Positions 22,391 through 30,308 of a DNA stretch of 39,512 nt are shown here, one piece after another. Below the pieces are notes generated by a model. That model was not told the DNA's origin. It worked only from the letters and a program-made list of their open reading frames with translations, and searched no databases. The DNA lies in NCBI GenBank assembly GCA_017302045.1, contig JAFLED010000006.1:1-39512 (forward strand), read 5' to 3'. The position numbers were made by a program, and so were the translations under genes. The DNA comes from Spirochaetota bacterium (GTDB lineage Bacteria; Spirochaetota; Leptospiria; Turneriellales; Turneriellaceae). Position 1 is the stretch's first letter. Every line of letters starts with the position of its first letter.

Positions 22391-22912
22391 ATGAAAGAGA
22401 TGACTCCCGAAAAACGCAGCACCGCCGTCTACATCGCGAAGGTCGCGAGCGGGGTGCTCGCCTGCTATCTCATTGCGCGCCTCGTGCCGCGCGTCGACTA
22501 TATCTGGGCGCTGATTTCAGTCGTGCTGGTTCTGTCGCCCGAAGGCAAAGACGCGCGCGAGCTTGCGGTCATGCGCATCAAGGGCAACATAGTGGGATGC
22601 CTCGTTGGGGTGCTTTTCTTGTTCGCCGAGATTGCGAATCCGGTGCACATCATTGCGGGCGCCGCGGTTGCGCTCTTTATTTGCCACCGCCTCAAAATTC
22701 TCGAAGCGGCGCGCTCGACACTCGCGGCACTCGTCATCACGCTGATGCACACGCAGGCGATTAATCCCTGGGAGGCCGGCCTCACGCGCGTCGCCGCGGT
22801 GATTGCGGGCTGTATCGTCGCGCTCGGCGTGACGTATCTTTTTCACTCGCTCTTTCGCCTGAGTTATGGCGACGAAACCGAAAACAAATCGGCTAAAGCG
22901 GCAGGGGGCTAA
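22391..22912 (+). CDS. FUSC/aromatic-acid-exporter-like membrane protein
   Basis: 173 residues from ATG 22391 (MKEMTPEKRST). Hydrophobic helices are paired through the first about 150 residues (ASGVLACYLIARLVP, IWALISVVLVLSPEG, IVGCLVGVLFLFAEI, IIAGAAVALFICHRL), with a charged tail. The SPEGKDARELAVMRIKGNIVG segment, with its R-x-x-G in a loop, is typical of FUSC-type proteins of the small, single-domain kind. The likely role is export of aromatic acids or similar. The 3' end overlaps the convergent TetR gene by 20 bp. Confidence 0.7.
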   Translation: MKEMTPEKRSTAVYIAKVASGVLACYLIARLVPRVDYIWALISVVLVLSPEGKDARELAVMRIKGNIVGCLVGVLFLFAEIANPVHIIAGAAVALFICHRLKILEAARSTLAALVITLMHTQAINPWEAGLTRVAAVIAGCIVALGVTYLFHSLFRLSYGDETENKSAKAAGG

Positions 22913-23567
22913 GGGGGATATCCACCGGCGGCGAAAACAACCGTTCGTGAATAATGCCCGCAACGAGAATTTCATAACGGCGGCATAACTCTTCGCGGCT
23001 GACCCGCTCGTCGATGAGCAATACCTGCAGTTCGACACTCAAGGCCATCTGAAACACCGAGTTGATTATAAAGAGGACAAAAAGCCGCAACTCTTCGCGG
23101 GCCACGGGAAAATCTGGCGGAAAAACGGCGGTGAGTCTGTCCATGAGTGGCAGCCAGTACCGCTGCGCCGCCCGTTGCACATGGAGGTTCCGGGGGCTAC
23201 GCAGCCACGGATGGTTTCCCGGCGCAGGCCGCGGGGCTGTCTGCGGTATATCCAGATAGATACGATTGAGCAGTTTCGCATGCACCGGTTCGGCGATCAT
23301 CCAGCGCAGCAGACGGTGAAATTTTGCGATGACCTGCGCCTCAGTATCGCCCTCGACCGCAGCGCCGTCGAGAATGCCGCTGAACTGATCGATGCTCTGC
23401 TTCATCACCTTCTGGTACAGCCGCTTCTTCGAGGGAAAGTGATGCAGTACGGTCGATTTCGCAATACCCGCACGTGCGGCGATATCGCTGATGCTTGTAC
23501 CTTCATAGCCGCCGAGGGCGAAGAGCTCTTCCGCGGCTTTAAAAACCGTTTTCTGAAATTCAGTCAT
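22893..23567 (-). CDS. TetR-family regulator, probable regulator of the desaturase gene
   Basis: 224 residues. The helix-turn-helix lies in residues about 5-55: FKAAEELFALGGYEGTSISD, then IAARAGIAKSTVLHHFPSKK. The ligand domain is long, as in lipid-responsive members. It lies downstream of the fatty-acid desaturase on the same strand (50 bp gap), so both may be on one transcript. The 40-bp palindrome just before the desaturase is the obvious operator. By analogy with DesT-type regulators it may sense acyl-CoA saturation, which is inferred only. Confidence 0.87.
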   Translation of the reverse strand: MTEFQKTVFKAAEELFALGGYEGTSISDIAARAGIAKSTVLHHFPSKKRLYQKVMKQSIDQFSGILDGAAVEGDTEAQVIAKFHRLLRWMIAEPVHAKLLNRIYLDIPQTAPRPAPGNHPWLRSPRNLHVQRAAQRYWLPLMDRLTAVFPPDFPVAREELRLFVLFIINSVFQMALSVELQVLLIDERVSREELCRRYEILVAGIIHERLFSPPVDIPLSPLPL

Positions 23568-23578
23568 GCTTCTTATTT

Positions 23579-23604
23579 CCCCTCTCCACTGTAGTGGGTA
23601 GGGG
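23579..23604. repeat. GC-rich hairpin repeat (CCCCTCTCCACT... type)
   Basis: CCCCTCTCCACT pairs with AGTGGGTAGGGG around GT, a 12-position stem with one mismatch and one G-T. It is followed by a G-rich stretch ending GTGGGGT. A related element is at 31267-31290. Such CCCCTCTCC hairpins are widely scattered in bacterial genomes. Here it separates the desaturase stop from the TetR start and could reduce read-through. Confidence 0.5.
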
Positions 23605-23616
23605 GAGGGGGTGGGG

Positions 23617-24597
23617 TCACTTCGCTGTCGCCAGCCTTAAGATATCACCATACCCCTGCGCTACATAGACCTTATCAAAAACACCGCGGCTCTTGAGAAT
23701 TTTGTGCATCTGCGGCAGCCGGTACGAAGGCACCGCCATGAGAAAGTGGTGCTCCATATGGTAGTTCACATGGTGTGGCGCGAAAGTCAGGCGCTCCCAC
23801 CATGAAACCTCGGTCGTGCGTGTGTTCTGCAACATGTCTGCGACGCGCGGCAGCATGCCGTGTTCGGCGATCGAACGAATGCGTGTAAAAAACTGGAAGG
23901 TCGTGAGCGCCGACGCGATCCAGAGCAGATAGAGCCAGGGCTGCCCGACGAGAAAGAGAATGGTAAAAATCACGGCATTGCTCAGCAGAAACGGAAACAG
24001 CTTTTTGACGCCGAGGAAAATCCACCCGAATATATTTCTTTTGGGTTGGGGCAGCATGACAACGCGACCCGAGAGGTCATATTTCATGAGACCCAGATTC
24101 ATTGCTAAGAGGCCGAGGTAGAGGCGCGGCGCCGAACGAAACGTAAGATCTTTGATGAGCCATTTTCTGAGACTCTTTTTCGAAATCGGGTAGTTGCGCG
24201 TCAGAATAATATCGGGATCGCCCTTGTCGTCGCGGTAATCTTCACCGGTGTATTTGTGGTGTTGAATGTGGTACTGGCGGTAGCCCGTGAGGCTTTGCAG
24301 CTCGGGCGCGGCGGCGAACCATTTGCCAAAAAATTCATTGAGTGCTTTGGTCTTGAAGAGCGCGTGGTGGCAGGCATCGTGCACCAGAATCGAGAGCGCG
24401 AGGTGCCTGTTGCCCAGCAGCACCAGTGCGACAAGAATCGGCACGAAGAGCGTCGGCAGGTGTGGCCACAGAGCGACGATGGCGAATGAGAAAGCAATGA
24501 TACCCCAGCTCGTGCAGATCTCTATAAACCCGCGCGCGTCCGATTTTTTAAGCAGGATTTCCATCTCGGCGGGTGTCAGAACGTCTTTCGGTTTCAT
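23617..24597 (-). CDS. Membrane fatty-acid desaturase
   Basis: 326 residues. Several hydrophobic helices and the three histidine boxes of di-iron desaturases: HDACHHALF (box 1), HIQHHKYTG (box 2) and HHVNYHMEHHFL (box 3). EHGMLPR, before the third box, is typical of the family. It introduces double bonds into acyl chains in the membrane, using oxygen. GAGAAAAAG precedes the ATG. The 40-bp perfect palindrome ends 9 bp upstream of the start, so regulation at this site would block transcription or overlap the leader. The downstream TetR gene is its probable regulator. Confidence 0.9.
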   Translation of the reverse strand: MKPKDVLTPAEMEILLKKSDARGFIEICTSWGIIAFSFAIVALWPHLPTLFVPILVALVLLGNRHLALSILVHDACHHALFKTKALNEFFGKWFAAAPELQSLTGYRQYHIQHHKYTGEDYRDDKGDPDIILTRNYPISKKSLRKWLIKDLTFRSAPRLYLGLLAMNLGLMKYDLSGRVVMLPQPKRNIFGWIFLGVKKLFPFLLSNAVIFTILFLVGQPWLYLLWIASALTTFQFFTRIRSIAEHGMLPRVADMLQNTRTTEVSWWERLTFAPHHVNYHMEHHFLMAVPSYRLPQMHKILKSRGVFDKVYVAQGYGDILRLATAK

Positions 24598-24605
24598 CTT
24601 TTTCT

Positions 24606-24645
24606 CTTTACACCTGACTGACCGATCGGTCAGTCAGGTGTAAAG
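24606..24645. promoter_or_regulatory. Perfect 40-bp palindrome, probable TetR-family operator of the desaturase
   Basis: All 20 base pairs of each arm match. The core is TGACTGAC-CGATCG-GTCAGTCA, extended by CACC/GGTG and AAAG/CTTT arms. It ends 9 bp before the desaturase ATG. TGACCGATCGGTCA is a well-known form of TetR operator. The same TGACTGAC half-site is used at 9023-9048 but with a 2-bp instead of a 6-bp centre. If transcribed it would also form a long hairpin in the leader. Confidence 0.82.
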
Positions 24646-24673
24646 CATTTTCTTTTTGTTTTGTATTCTTAGC

Positions 24674-24722
24674 GGGGGTTCTAAAGGGGGTGGTGCAACC
24701 ACCCCCTTTAAGGTAAACCCCC
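24674..24722. repeat. Nested hairpin in the desaturase/OMP divergent region
   Basis: An inner perfect 13-bp stem (TAAAGGGGGTGGT / ACCACCCCCTTTA, loop GCA) is enclosed by an outer 7-bp stem GGGGGTT / AACCCCC. It lies upstream of both divergent genes, so it is not a simple end-of-gene terminator. There is no T-run. It might be a repeat element or a leader structure of the outer-membrane protein gene. Confidence 0.5.
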
Positions 24723-24785
24723 GGGGTTGAGTATATACTTTACAATGTCGATATTAAGCGCATAGGTTCGTCCCATAGGCAAAAC

Positions 24786-25787
24786 ATGACGCGGTGGATT
24801 TTTCGTTCGTTATTTCTCTGTTTTTCTCTCGGCACAGCCTCGCTTTCGGCGACGGTGAATTTTCCTGCGCTGGCGGGTACTTATCTCACGCAGGCGCAGA
24901 CCTTCGATACCAAGTACACGCAGTTTGCGAACTCCTTCTCGCACTATTATGGCGATGCCGCGGCTTTCGCCTCGTATCTTTCGGCGCCCAATGCGCGCGA
25001 TAATCTCGGTAAGTTTCCCTCGCTCTATGTCGGTTTTGGGGTGGGTGTTACCTTTGGTAAGGTCAACTCGATGAAAGGCGAGGTCGATTCTTCAATCCAG
25101 AGCAATGTGCCTTCATACCTCATCGCAGAAAACATGTCGTTTAATTTCGGGGTGGGCATTAACCGCAGCTGGGATCTCCGCTTCTCCTTTTTCCCGAATG
25201 CCGCGATCGCGATACCTTCGAGCAGCCTCGGCAGTAACCGCACCGCCGAGCTGAAATCCGGCGTGTATCGCGCGCGTCTGGGGTATCATGTACTCGAAGG
25301 CGGGTTTCTCAAACCCGGTTTTACGATCGCCGGTTTCGTTTCATACACGACGGGTGGTTTGACTCTCAGCGAAACCGGGTTTTCGACCAGTTCGACAGAT
25401 TCGAGCGGTAATACCGTTGCCCTCAGCAACGTGACGACTAAACTCAGTACCAGCTGGCAGTATTTTGGTATCGGGCCTGAAGCCCGCTTCTGGTATGATT
25501 TGAAGTTTTTTCATCCCTTTGTCGGCTACTCGTTGGGCCTGCAGTTAGGGCAGTATACAACCGGCCTCGATGTGAACGGCAATATCGCGGTCACCGTTTC
25601 TTCGGTAACGCAAAACGACACGGGTTCGATCACTATTTCTGAGCGCCGGGCCGCGCAGCTCATCAGCCACCGCCTGATGTTCGGGTTTGAGATCTCGTTG
25701 CTGGTTTTAGATATCGGTGTCGAAGCGCAGGTTGATCTGGTGAACGGCCTTGTCGGCGCCGCGGTCGGTACTGCCCTGCGTTTCTGA
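24786..25787 (+). CDS. Outer-membrane beta-barrel protein, Lsa36-like
   Basis: 333 residues. A signal peptide (RSLFLCFSLGTASLSA) is followed by a region with alternating polar and nonpolar strands, such as LYVGFGVGVTFGKV, DLRFSFFPNAAIAI, RARLGYHVLEGGF and WQYFGIGPEARFWY, and a C-terminal Phe (GTALRF) as used by the Bam machinery. The overall pattern, including the long Thr/Ser-rich loop (STSSTDSSGN), recalls the leptospiral Lsa36 group of surface proteins, but I cannot confirm this without a search. The stop abuts the stop of the convergent methyltransferase gene (shared TGATCA). Confidence 0.7.
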   Translation: MTRWIFRSLFLCFSLGTASLSATVNFPALAGTYLTQAQTFDTKYTQFANSFSHYYGDAAAFASYLSAPNARDNLGKFPSLYVGFGVGVTFGKVNSMKGEVDSSIQSNVPSYLIAENMSFNFGVGINRSWDLRFSFFPNAAIAIPSSSLGSNRTAELKSGVYRARLGYHVLEGGFLKPGFTIAGFVSYTTGGLTLSETGFSTSSTDSSGNTVALSNVTTKLSTSWQYFGIGPEARFWYDLKFFHPFVGYSLGLQLGQYTTGLDVNGNIAVTVSSVTQNDTGSITISERRAAQLISHRLMFGFEISLLVLDIGVEAQVDLVNGLVGAAVGTALRF

Positions 25788-26393
25788 TCAGCCCTTAATC
25801 GCGCGCATCGTATAGAACGGCTGTTTGCCGCTTTCTTCATGCTGAATGCTGAGTCCACTATACAGCAACAGCTGTTTAAAGTCGCCGATGGCGATGCGCC
25901 GCGCCGCGGGCACAAAGACGTCGAGCGCTGTATGCGACTTTTCGGGATCCCATTCGATAAAATGAAACTGGGTACCCGACGGCGTCTGTTTGACGATCTG
26001 CGGCAGGCCGATGTCGGGGTGTTCGAGCGAAGACATGCTGAACGAACAAAACACATAATCGATCGGCGGCAGCCACCCCGGAATATAAATCTGCGAATAG
26101 TTGGGCATGTGAAATGCCGTGAGATTCTTCACGCCGCGCTGCGCGATACGGCCCCAGAGCACGTCGAGGCACTCTTCGTCGGTATCGCAGGCATAGACGC
26201 GTATGCCATTCAGCGGCTGCAGCGCGAGCAGCATCGCGACATAACCGTGACCGCAGCCGAAATCGAGCACATTCAGGTTGTCGCGGCCGTCGCGTGAAAT
26301 CGCGGTCGTATAAATCTGCGGATTGATGAGTTTTTCTCTCTGGTCAGAAACCAGAAATTTCTGATAAAGCGCAAACTCTTCGGAGTGCTGCAG
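25788..26393 (-). CDS. Class I SAM-dependent methyltransferase, start uncertain
   Basis: About 200 residues. Motif I is VLDFGCGHGYVAMLL, followed by VYACDTDEECLDVL (acidic residue of motif II), IDYVFCSFSMSSLEH and FHFIEWDP. The substrate is unknown. A GTG at 26270 starts right at motif I and would remove the helix before it. The sequence upstream (QHSEEFALYQKFLVSDQREK, then LINPQIYTTAIS) looks real but has no ATG, GTG or TTG before the in-frame TAA of gatC at 26406. The CTG at 26393 is my provisional start. This is therefore either a rare start codon, a stop read-through from gatC, or a lost start. Confidence 0.7.
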   Translation of the reverse strand: MQHSEEFALYQKFLVSDQREKLINPQIYTTAISRDGRDNLNVLDFGCGHGYVAMLLALQPLNGIRVYACDTDEECLDVLWGRIAQRGVKNLTAFHMPNYSQIYIPGWLPPIDYVFCSFSMSSLEHPDIGLPQIVKQTPSGTQFHFIEWDPEKSHTALDVFVPAARRIAIGDFKQLLLYSGLSIQHEESGKQPFYTMRAIKG

Positions 26394-26405
26394 AGAGCCC
26401 CGGAA

Positions 26406-26699
26406 TTATTCCGTTTCGATGACGCGCGGTACGACGAAAAAGCCGGCTTCAAATTTGGGCGCCGATTTGCGTATCGCTTCCTGGTCGATCGAAGGTATCG
26501 GTTTATCTTCGCGCGCGGCATTCGTGTGTCCCAGAGGGTGGTCGAGAGCGGGAGCGCCCTGCGTATCGGCGGTTTTGATCTGCGCGACAAAATCGAGAAT
26601 GCCGTTGAAGTCATGCGCCATCTTTTCGAGCTCCGAACCCTCTAAGCGTAGTTTGGAGAGCGAGGCTATTTTCTGCACTTCTGCGACACTGATGGCCAT
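26406..26699 (-). CDS. gatC: Asp-tRNA(Asn)/Glu-tRNA(Gln) amidotransferase subunit C
   Basis: 97 residues. The GatC pattern is plain: VAEVQKIASLSKLRLEGSEL at the start, DFNGILDFVAQIKTADTQGA in the middle, and HTNAAREDKP with FVVPRVIE at the end. It clamps the GatA-GatB complex that converts Glu-tRNA(Gln) or Asp-tRNA(Asn) to the correct amides. gatA and gatB are not in the window. The same reading frame continues after the TAA into the methyltransferase. No clear Shine-Dalgarno is seen. Confidence 0.9.
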   Translation of the reverse strand: MAISVAEVQKIASLSKLRLEGSELEKMAHDFNGILDFVAQIKTADTQGAPALDHPLGHTNAAREDKPIPSIDQEAIRKSAPKFEAGFFVVPRVIETE

Positions 26700-26750
26700 G
26701 GGCGTTAACGGGGGATTTTACTCAGCGCGAAAAGAACAAAACAGCGGCGA

Positions 26751-27437
26751 TCAACCCTGCGCCGGGCGCGGCGCTACGGCATGCACCCACCAGAGAAAAA
26801 TGCAATAGTAGACGAGATTCGGTACGACGCGCAGCGCATAACCGAACGCGATACCCTTCAGAATGAGGACATCCGCCGTTGCCCACAGGCCGTAAAAGAT
26901 GAAGACGGGTATTGCTACCCGGCGCAGAAACCGACGCTCGGCATCGGCGATCGGTTTCTGCGGCATGACCGCAAATATCCAGAGAAAGGTCAGCGCAAAG
27001 AAGATACCTTCATAGGTCAGAAATTTCACGCGCGGTTCGGTAAAGATGCCGGGATTCGCAAACTCAATCGCACGAACGATGAGCGAGTCGAACATGGTAA
27101 ACACCAGCGCGGGTTTCCATACCGAACCGTCGATCTTGAACGCTTCGATTTCGGGCATTTTTTTCTGCGCGTAGACGACAAATGCCAGCAGCACGATGAA
27201 CCGCAGGTCGCCGATGAGCACGAAGATATATTCGATAGCAGTCTGTACGTCGGGGTTTGCGATTGGTATGATTTTCGATGCCACGAGGATATCCGCCAGC
27301 GTTGTCGCAGAAAAAACCAGGAGGTAGGTTTTCAGCCGTGGTTTTTTAAAGACCGCAAAGAGCAGAAGTGCAGCATTCGCCGCAATCGCCGGGTAGGTTT
27401 TCAGCCAGAGATTTTGATCGATTCCAATGAGATTCAT
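26751..27437 (-). CDS. Integral membrane protein, unknown function
   Basis: 228 residues with about seven hydrophobic helices (for example YPAIAANAALLLFAVF, LRFIVLLAFVVYAQKK, GIFFALTFLWIFAVM, and NLVYYCIFLWWVHAV near the end). No family motif recognised. Its ATG overlaps the stop of the second ABC permease gene (TGATG type), so it is co-translated with the peptide permeases and may belong to the same membrane system. gatC follows after a 51-bp gap. Confidence 0.65.
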   Translation of the reverse strand: MNLIGIDQNLWLKTYPAIAANAALLLFAVFKKPRLKTYLLVFSATTLADILVASKIIPIANPDVQTAIEYIFVLIGDLRFIVLLAFVVYAQKKMPEIEAFKIDGSVWKPALVFTMFDSLIVRAIEFANPGIFTEPRVKFLTYEGIFFALTFLWIFAVMPQKPIADAERRFLRRVAIPVFIFYGLWATADVLILKGIAFGYALRVVPNLVYYCIFLWWVHAVAPRPAQG

Positions 27438-28420
27438 CGTGTGAAGCGCTCGCGCAGCTTATCCCCCAGGTTGTTAAAAGTAATCACGGTTTGAAAAATC
27501 AAGAGGCCGGGAAACAGCGTCATCCACCACGCGATGTCGGGAAAATCCTGCGCGGTTTTGAGCACATCGCCCCACGATGGCTCGGGTATGGGCACGCCGA
27601 TGCCGAGAAAACTCAGCGCCGATTCGGTGAGTACGGCCTCGGCGACGTCGAATGCAGCCGTTACCGAAAGCGGCCCCACGGTTGCCGGCAGAATGTGGAT
27701 GAAGATGATGCGCCAGGGTGAAGCTCCCATTGCGCGTGCGCTCTGTACATAGTCGTAGTTGCGGATGCGCATGACTTCGCCACGGATGAGCCGCGCGATG
27801 CCCGTCCAGCTGGTGACGCCGATCACGATCATGAGGTTTAACAGCGAAGGTTTCTTGAGCGCCATCACCGCGATGATCAGAATCAGTTTGGGAAAACAGA
27901 TAACGATTTCGATGAACCGGCTGATGATCGAATCTACCCAGCCGCCAAAATAGCCGGCAACGGCGCCGATGACCACGCCGATAAAAAGCGCAAGCCCGAC
28001 GGCAACGAGCGAAACCAGCAGCGAATTGCGCGTGCCGCGCACGAGCCTTGCGGCGACATCGCGGCCATTCTCGTCTGTTCCTAAAAAATGTTTAAACCGC
28101 TTACCCCAAAGCTGCGGCGGCTTGAGATAATTTTCAAGATCGGCTTCGTAGGGAGAGTACGGAATGAGCGTGAAGACCGCGCCAATCTCGCCTTTTTCGG
28201 CGAGTTTGCGGTATTCGATTTTTTCAACCTGCGCATCGCTGAACAAAAAAGTATAAAAGAGCGGCGAGCGTCTGAGTTTCTGACCGGTTTTTTGTTCGTA
28301 GTTAGCCTTGTCATAGATCAGAATCGGCTGCGAAGAGGCGATAAAGGGGGCGAAGACGCCGACAAAGACGAATGCACCTAACAGCCAGTACGTCAGTTTT
28401 GCCGTCAGCAGGCGTTTCAT
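27434..28420 (-). CDS. Peptide-type ABC transporter permease (OppC/YejE-like)
   Basis: 328 residues. TM1 (LLGAFVFVGVFAPFIAS) is followed by a long periplasmic stretch of about 100 residues ending in HFLGTDENGRDVAARLVRGT, the hallmark of OppC/DppC and especially YejE-like permeases. Five more helices follow, and the EAA loop is in DYVQSARAMGASPWRIIFIH, where the ATPase docks. It forms a heterodimer with the preceding permease to import oligopeptides or related compounds. It overlaps its partner by 4 bp. The ATPase and binding-protein genes are not in the window. Confidence 0.88.
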   Translation of the reverse strand: MKRLLTAKLTYWLLGAFVFVGVFAPFIASSQPILIYDKANYEQKTGQKLRRSPLFYTFLFSDAQVEKIEYRKLAEKGEIGAVFTLIPYSPYEADLENYLKPPQLWGKRFKHFLGTDENGRDVAARLVRGTRNSLLVSLVAVGLALFIGVVIGAVAGYFGGWVDSIISRFIEIVICFPKLILIIAVMALKKPSLLNLMIVIGVTSWTGIARLIRGEVMRIRNYDYVQSARAMGASPWRIIFIHILPATVGPLSVTAAFDVAEAVLTESALSFLGIGVPIPEPSWGDVLKTAQDFPDIAWWMTLFPGLLIFQTVITFNNLGDKLRERFTR

Positions 28421-29421
28421 GTTTTCTCCGTCTGCATGCCATAGCGTATGCGCGGGTCGACCAGCATGTAGGCGATGTCTGAGAGAAAGATGCCGATCAT
28501 GGTGAGTATCGACGAGATCGAAACCACGGCGATAATGACCGTGTCGTCGTTCGCATAAAAGCTGTCGTATGCGAGTTTACCCATACCCGGTATCGAAAAA
28601 ATCCGCTCTAAAATAACGGAGCCACCGATCAGCGAAGGGAGTAATCCCCCCAATAGCGTCACCAGGGGGATGACCGAATTGCGCAGGGCATGCACATAGA
28701 TAATGCTGCGGCTCTTGAGGCCCTTCGCGCGGGCGGTACGCACATAGTCCGATTTTAGCGCCTCGAGAAACGACGATTTCATGTACCGTCCCAGAAAGGC
28801 GAACGAGCCATAGACCATGACAGTGATCGGCAGCACGAGATGCCAGAGCACATCGCCGATTTTTTGGTACCACGCGAGCTTGGCATAGTAGGGGCTCACC
28901 AACCCCGAAAGCGGAAAAAGATCGAGATATTCGGCCGAGCCGAAGTATTTGAGCAGCATCAGCGAAACCCAGAAAGCGGGCAGCGCGTAGAGGATATACA
29001 GCACCGTGGCGATCATCTTTTCTTTGCGCGTATTGTCGTGCACCGCCATGTAGATGCCGAGCGGTATCGAGATCGTGTAGACGATGAGCACCGTGATAAT
29101 ATTAAAAAACAGCGTAACGGGTAACGCCTCGCCGATCTTGGTCAGCACGGGCCTGTGGTCGAGACGGCTCTCTGAAAAATTCAGTGTCAGTATATTTTTC
29201 CAGAGACGCAGGTATTGAACATGCAGCGGCTGATCGAGGCCGTAATACGCGCGCATCTTGGTTTGAAACTCGTCGAGGCCCGAATTTTCTTTCATGCCGT
29301 CTGGCCCCATCGAGGCGGTGGTCAACGCGTCGGGGCGCAGTTTGGTGAGAAAAAATGTGATGGTGATGATGCCGATGAAGGTGGGCACCATGAGTAGAAA
29401 CCGCTTTAATGCGTATCGCAC
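28417..29421 (-). CDS. Peptide-type ABC transporter permease (OppB/YejB-like)
   Basis: 334 residues from GTG 29421 (MRYALKRFLLMVPTFIG, a standard OppB start). The core has DEFQTKMRAYYGLDQPLHVQ, then helices and the EAA loop in DYVRTARAKGLKSRSIIYVH. GGSVILERIFSIPGMGKLAY is typical of this group. It pairs with the overlapping downstream permease. The upstream gap of 188 bp up to the divergent SanA-like gene should hold its promoter. Confidence 0.88.
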   Translation of the reverse strand: MRYALKRFLLMVPTFIGIITITFFLTKLRPDALTTASMGPDGMKENSGLDEFQTKMRAYYGLDQPLHVQYLRLWKNILTLNFSESRLDHRPVLTKIGEALPVTLFFNIITVLIVYTISIPLGIYMAVHDNTRKEKMIATVLYILYALPAFWVSLMLLKYFGSAEYLDLFPLSGLVSPYYAKLAWYQKIGDVLWHLVLPITVMVYGSFAFLGRYMKSSFLEALKSDYVRTARAKGLKSRSIIYVHALRNSVIPLVTLLGGLLPSLIGGSVILERIFSIPGMGKLAYDSFYANDDTVIIAVVSISSILTMIGIFLSDIAYMLVDPRIRYGMQTEKT

Positions 29422-29551
29422 GTGCTGGCGACGACGCTGTGAAGAGAGAGTGGGTCAACCATTAAAGAGTCTGTCTGCAATTCAGCAGTAAGATCTTCGG
29501 AACTGAAAAAGCCGCCCTGCGCCATTATCCGCTGTGCCATGCGAATTTCAT

Positions 29552-29580
29552 TTGACAATTTGCTGTCCGCGCCGCTTAAA
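29552..29580 (+). promoter_or_regulatory. Possible sigma70-type promoter of the SanA-like gene
   Basis: TTGACA at 29552-29557 is followed 17 bp later by CTTAAA, 29 bp before the ATG at 29610. The -35 is perfect but the -10 is poor, so this is a candidate only. Confidence 0.35.
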
Positions 29581-29609
29581 AACCAGATTCGTACCGCCGG
29601 TTTAACACG

Positions 29610-30308
29610 ATGCGCCGCCTGATAAAATTTATGTTCGTGCTGCTGCTTGTCGGCGGCGGCGTATCGGCTACGGCTGTGTGGTGGATAGCCAACCGCGGCA
29701 AAAACAAGATATTCCGGTCGGCTGTAAATCCCCCCTTGCCGCACCCCGCGCAGGTGGCGCTGATACCAGGTGCGAGTGTTTTGCCGAACAAAACCCCTTC
29801 GAATACGCTGCTCAATCGCCTGCGCGCCGGTATCGAACTCTATAACAAAGAAATCGTGCCGAAACTTCTGCTCTCGGGCGACAACACACGCAAGTTTTAC
29901 GACGAAGTACACACCATGCGCGACTATTGCCTGCGCCATGGCGTGAAGCCCGAAGACATATTTCTCGACCATGCCGGCGCGCGCACGTACGACACCATGG
30001 CCCGCGCGCGCGGTACTTTTGCGGTGAAGACCGCGATCATCGTCAGCCAAGATCTATACCTGCCACGCGCACTTTTTCTCGCCGAAGCCCAGGGCATCAA
30101 GGCCGAGGGTTTTGCCGCCGAATCTTCCTCTTTTGACAACACCTGGCAGGCACGGGGGCGAGAGTACCTCGCGCGCCTCAAGTCGATTTGGGATATCTAT
30201 GCCGTGAAACCCGTGGTAGTGCAGGATAAACCCATGCCCATCACGGGCGATGGCCGCGCCAGTTGGGAGAAATCCAATACCTCCAGGGCGATTGCGCCTG
30301 AGAAATGA
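29610..30308 (+). CDS. SanA/YdcF-like DUF218 membrane-anchored protein
   Basis: 232 residues. One N-terminal membrane helix (MRRLIKFMFVLLLVGGGVSA) followed by a periplasmic DUF218 domain: VALIPGASVLPNKTPSNTL, KLLLSGDN, HTMRDYCLRHGVKPEDI, DHAGARTYDTMARA and AIIVSQDLYLPRALFLAE. SanA of E. coli acts in envelope barrier function; these proteins are thought to handle envelope polymers, though their chemistry is not settled. It is divergent from the permease operon. Confidence 0.85.
   Translation: MRRLIKFMFVLLLVGGGVSATAVWWIANRGKNKIFRSAVNPPLPHPAQVALIPGASVLPNKTPSNTLLNRLRAGIELYNKEIVPKLLLSGDNTRKFYDEVHTMRDYCLRHGVKPEDIFLDHAGARTYDTMARARGTFAVKTAIIVSQDLYLPRALFLAEAQGIKAEGFAAESSSFDNTWQARGREYLARLKSIWDIYAVKPVVVQDKPMPITGDGRASWEKSNTSRAIAPEK

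Noticed and set aside
29406-30050. Minus-strand open frame of 214 codons opposite the SanA-like gene
   Set aside because: It overlaps a clear DUF218 gene almost fully and has no recognisable domain; it is a mirror frame of GC-rich coding sequence.
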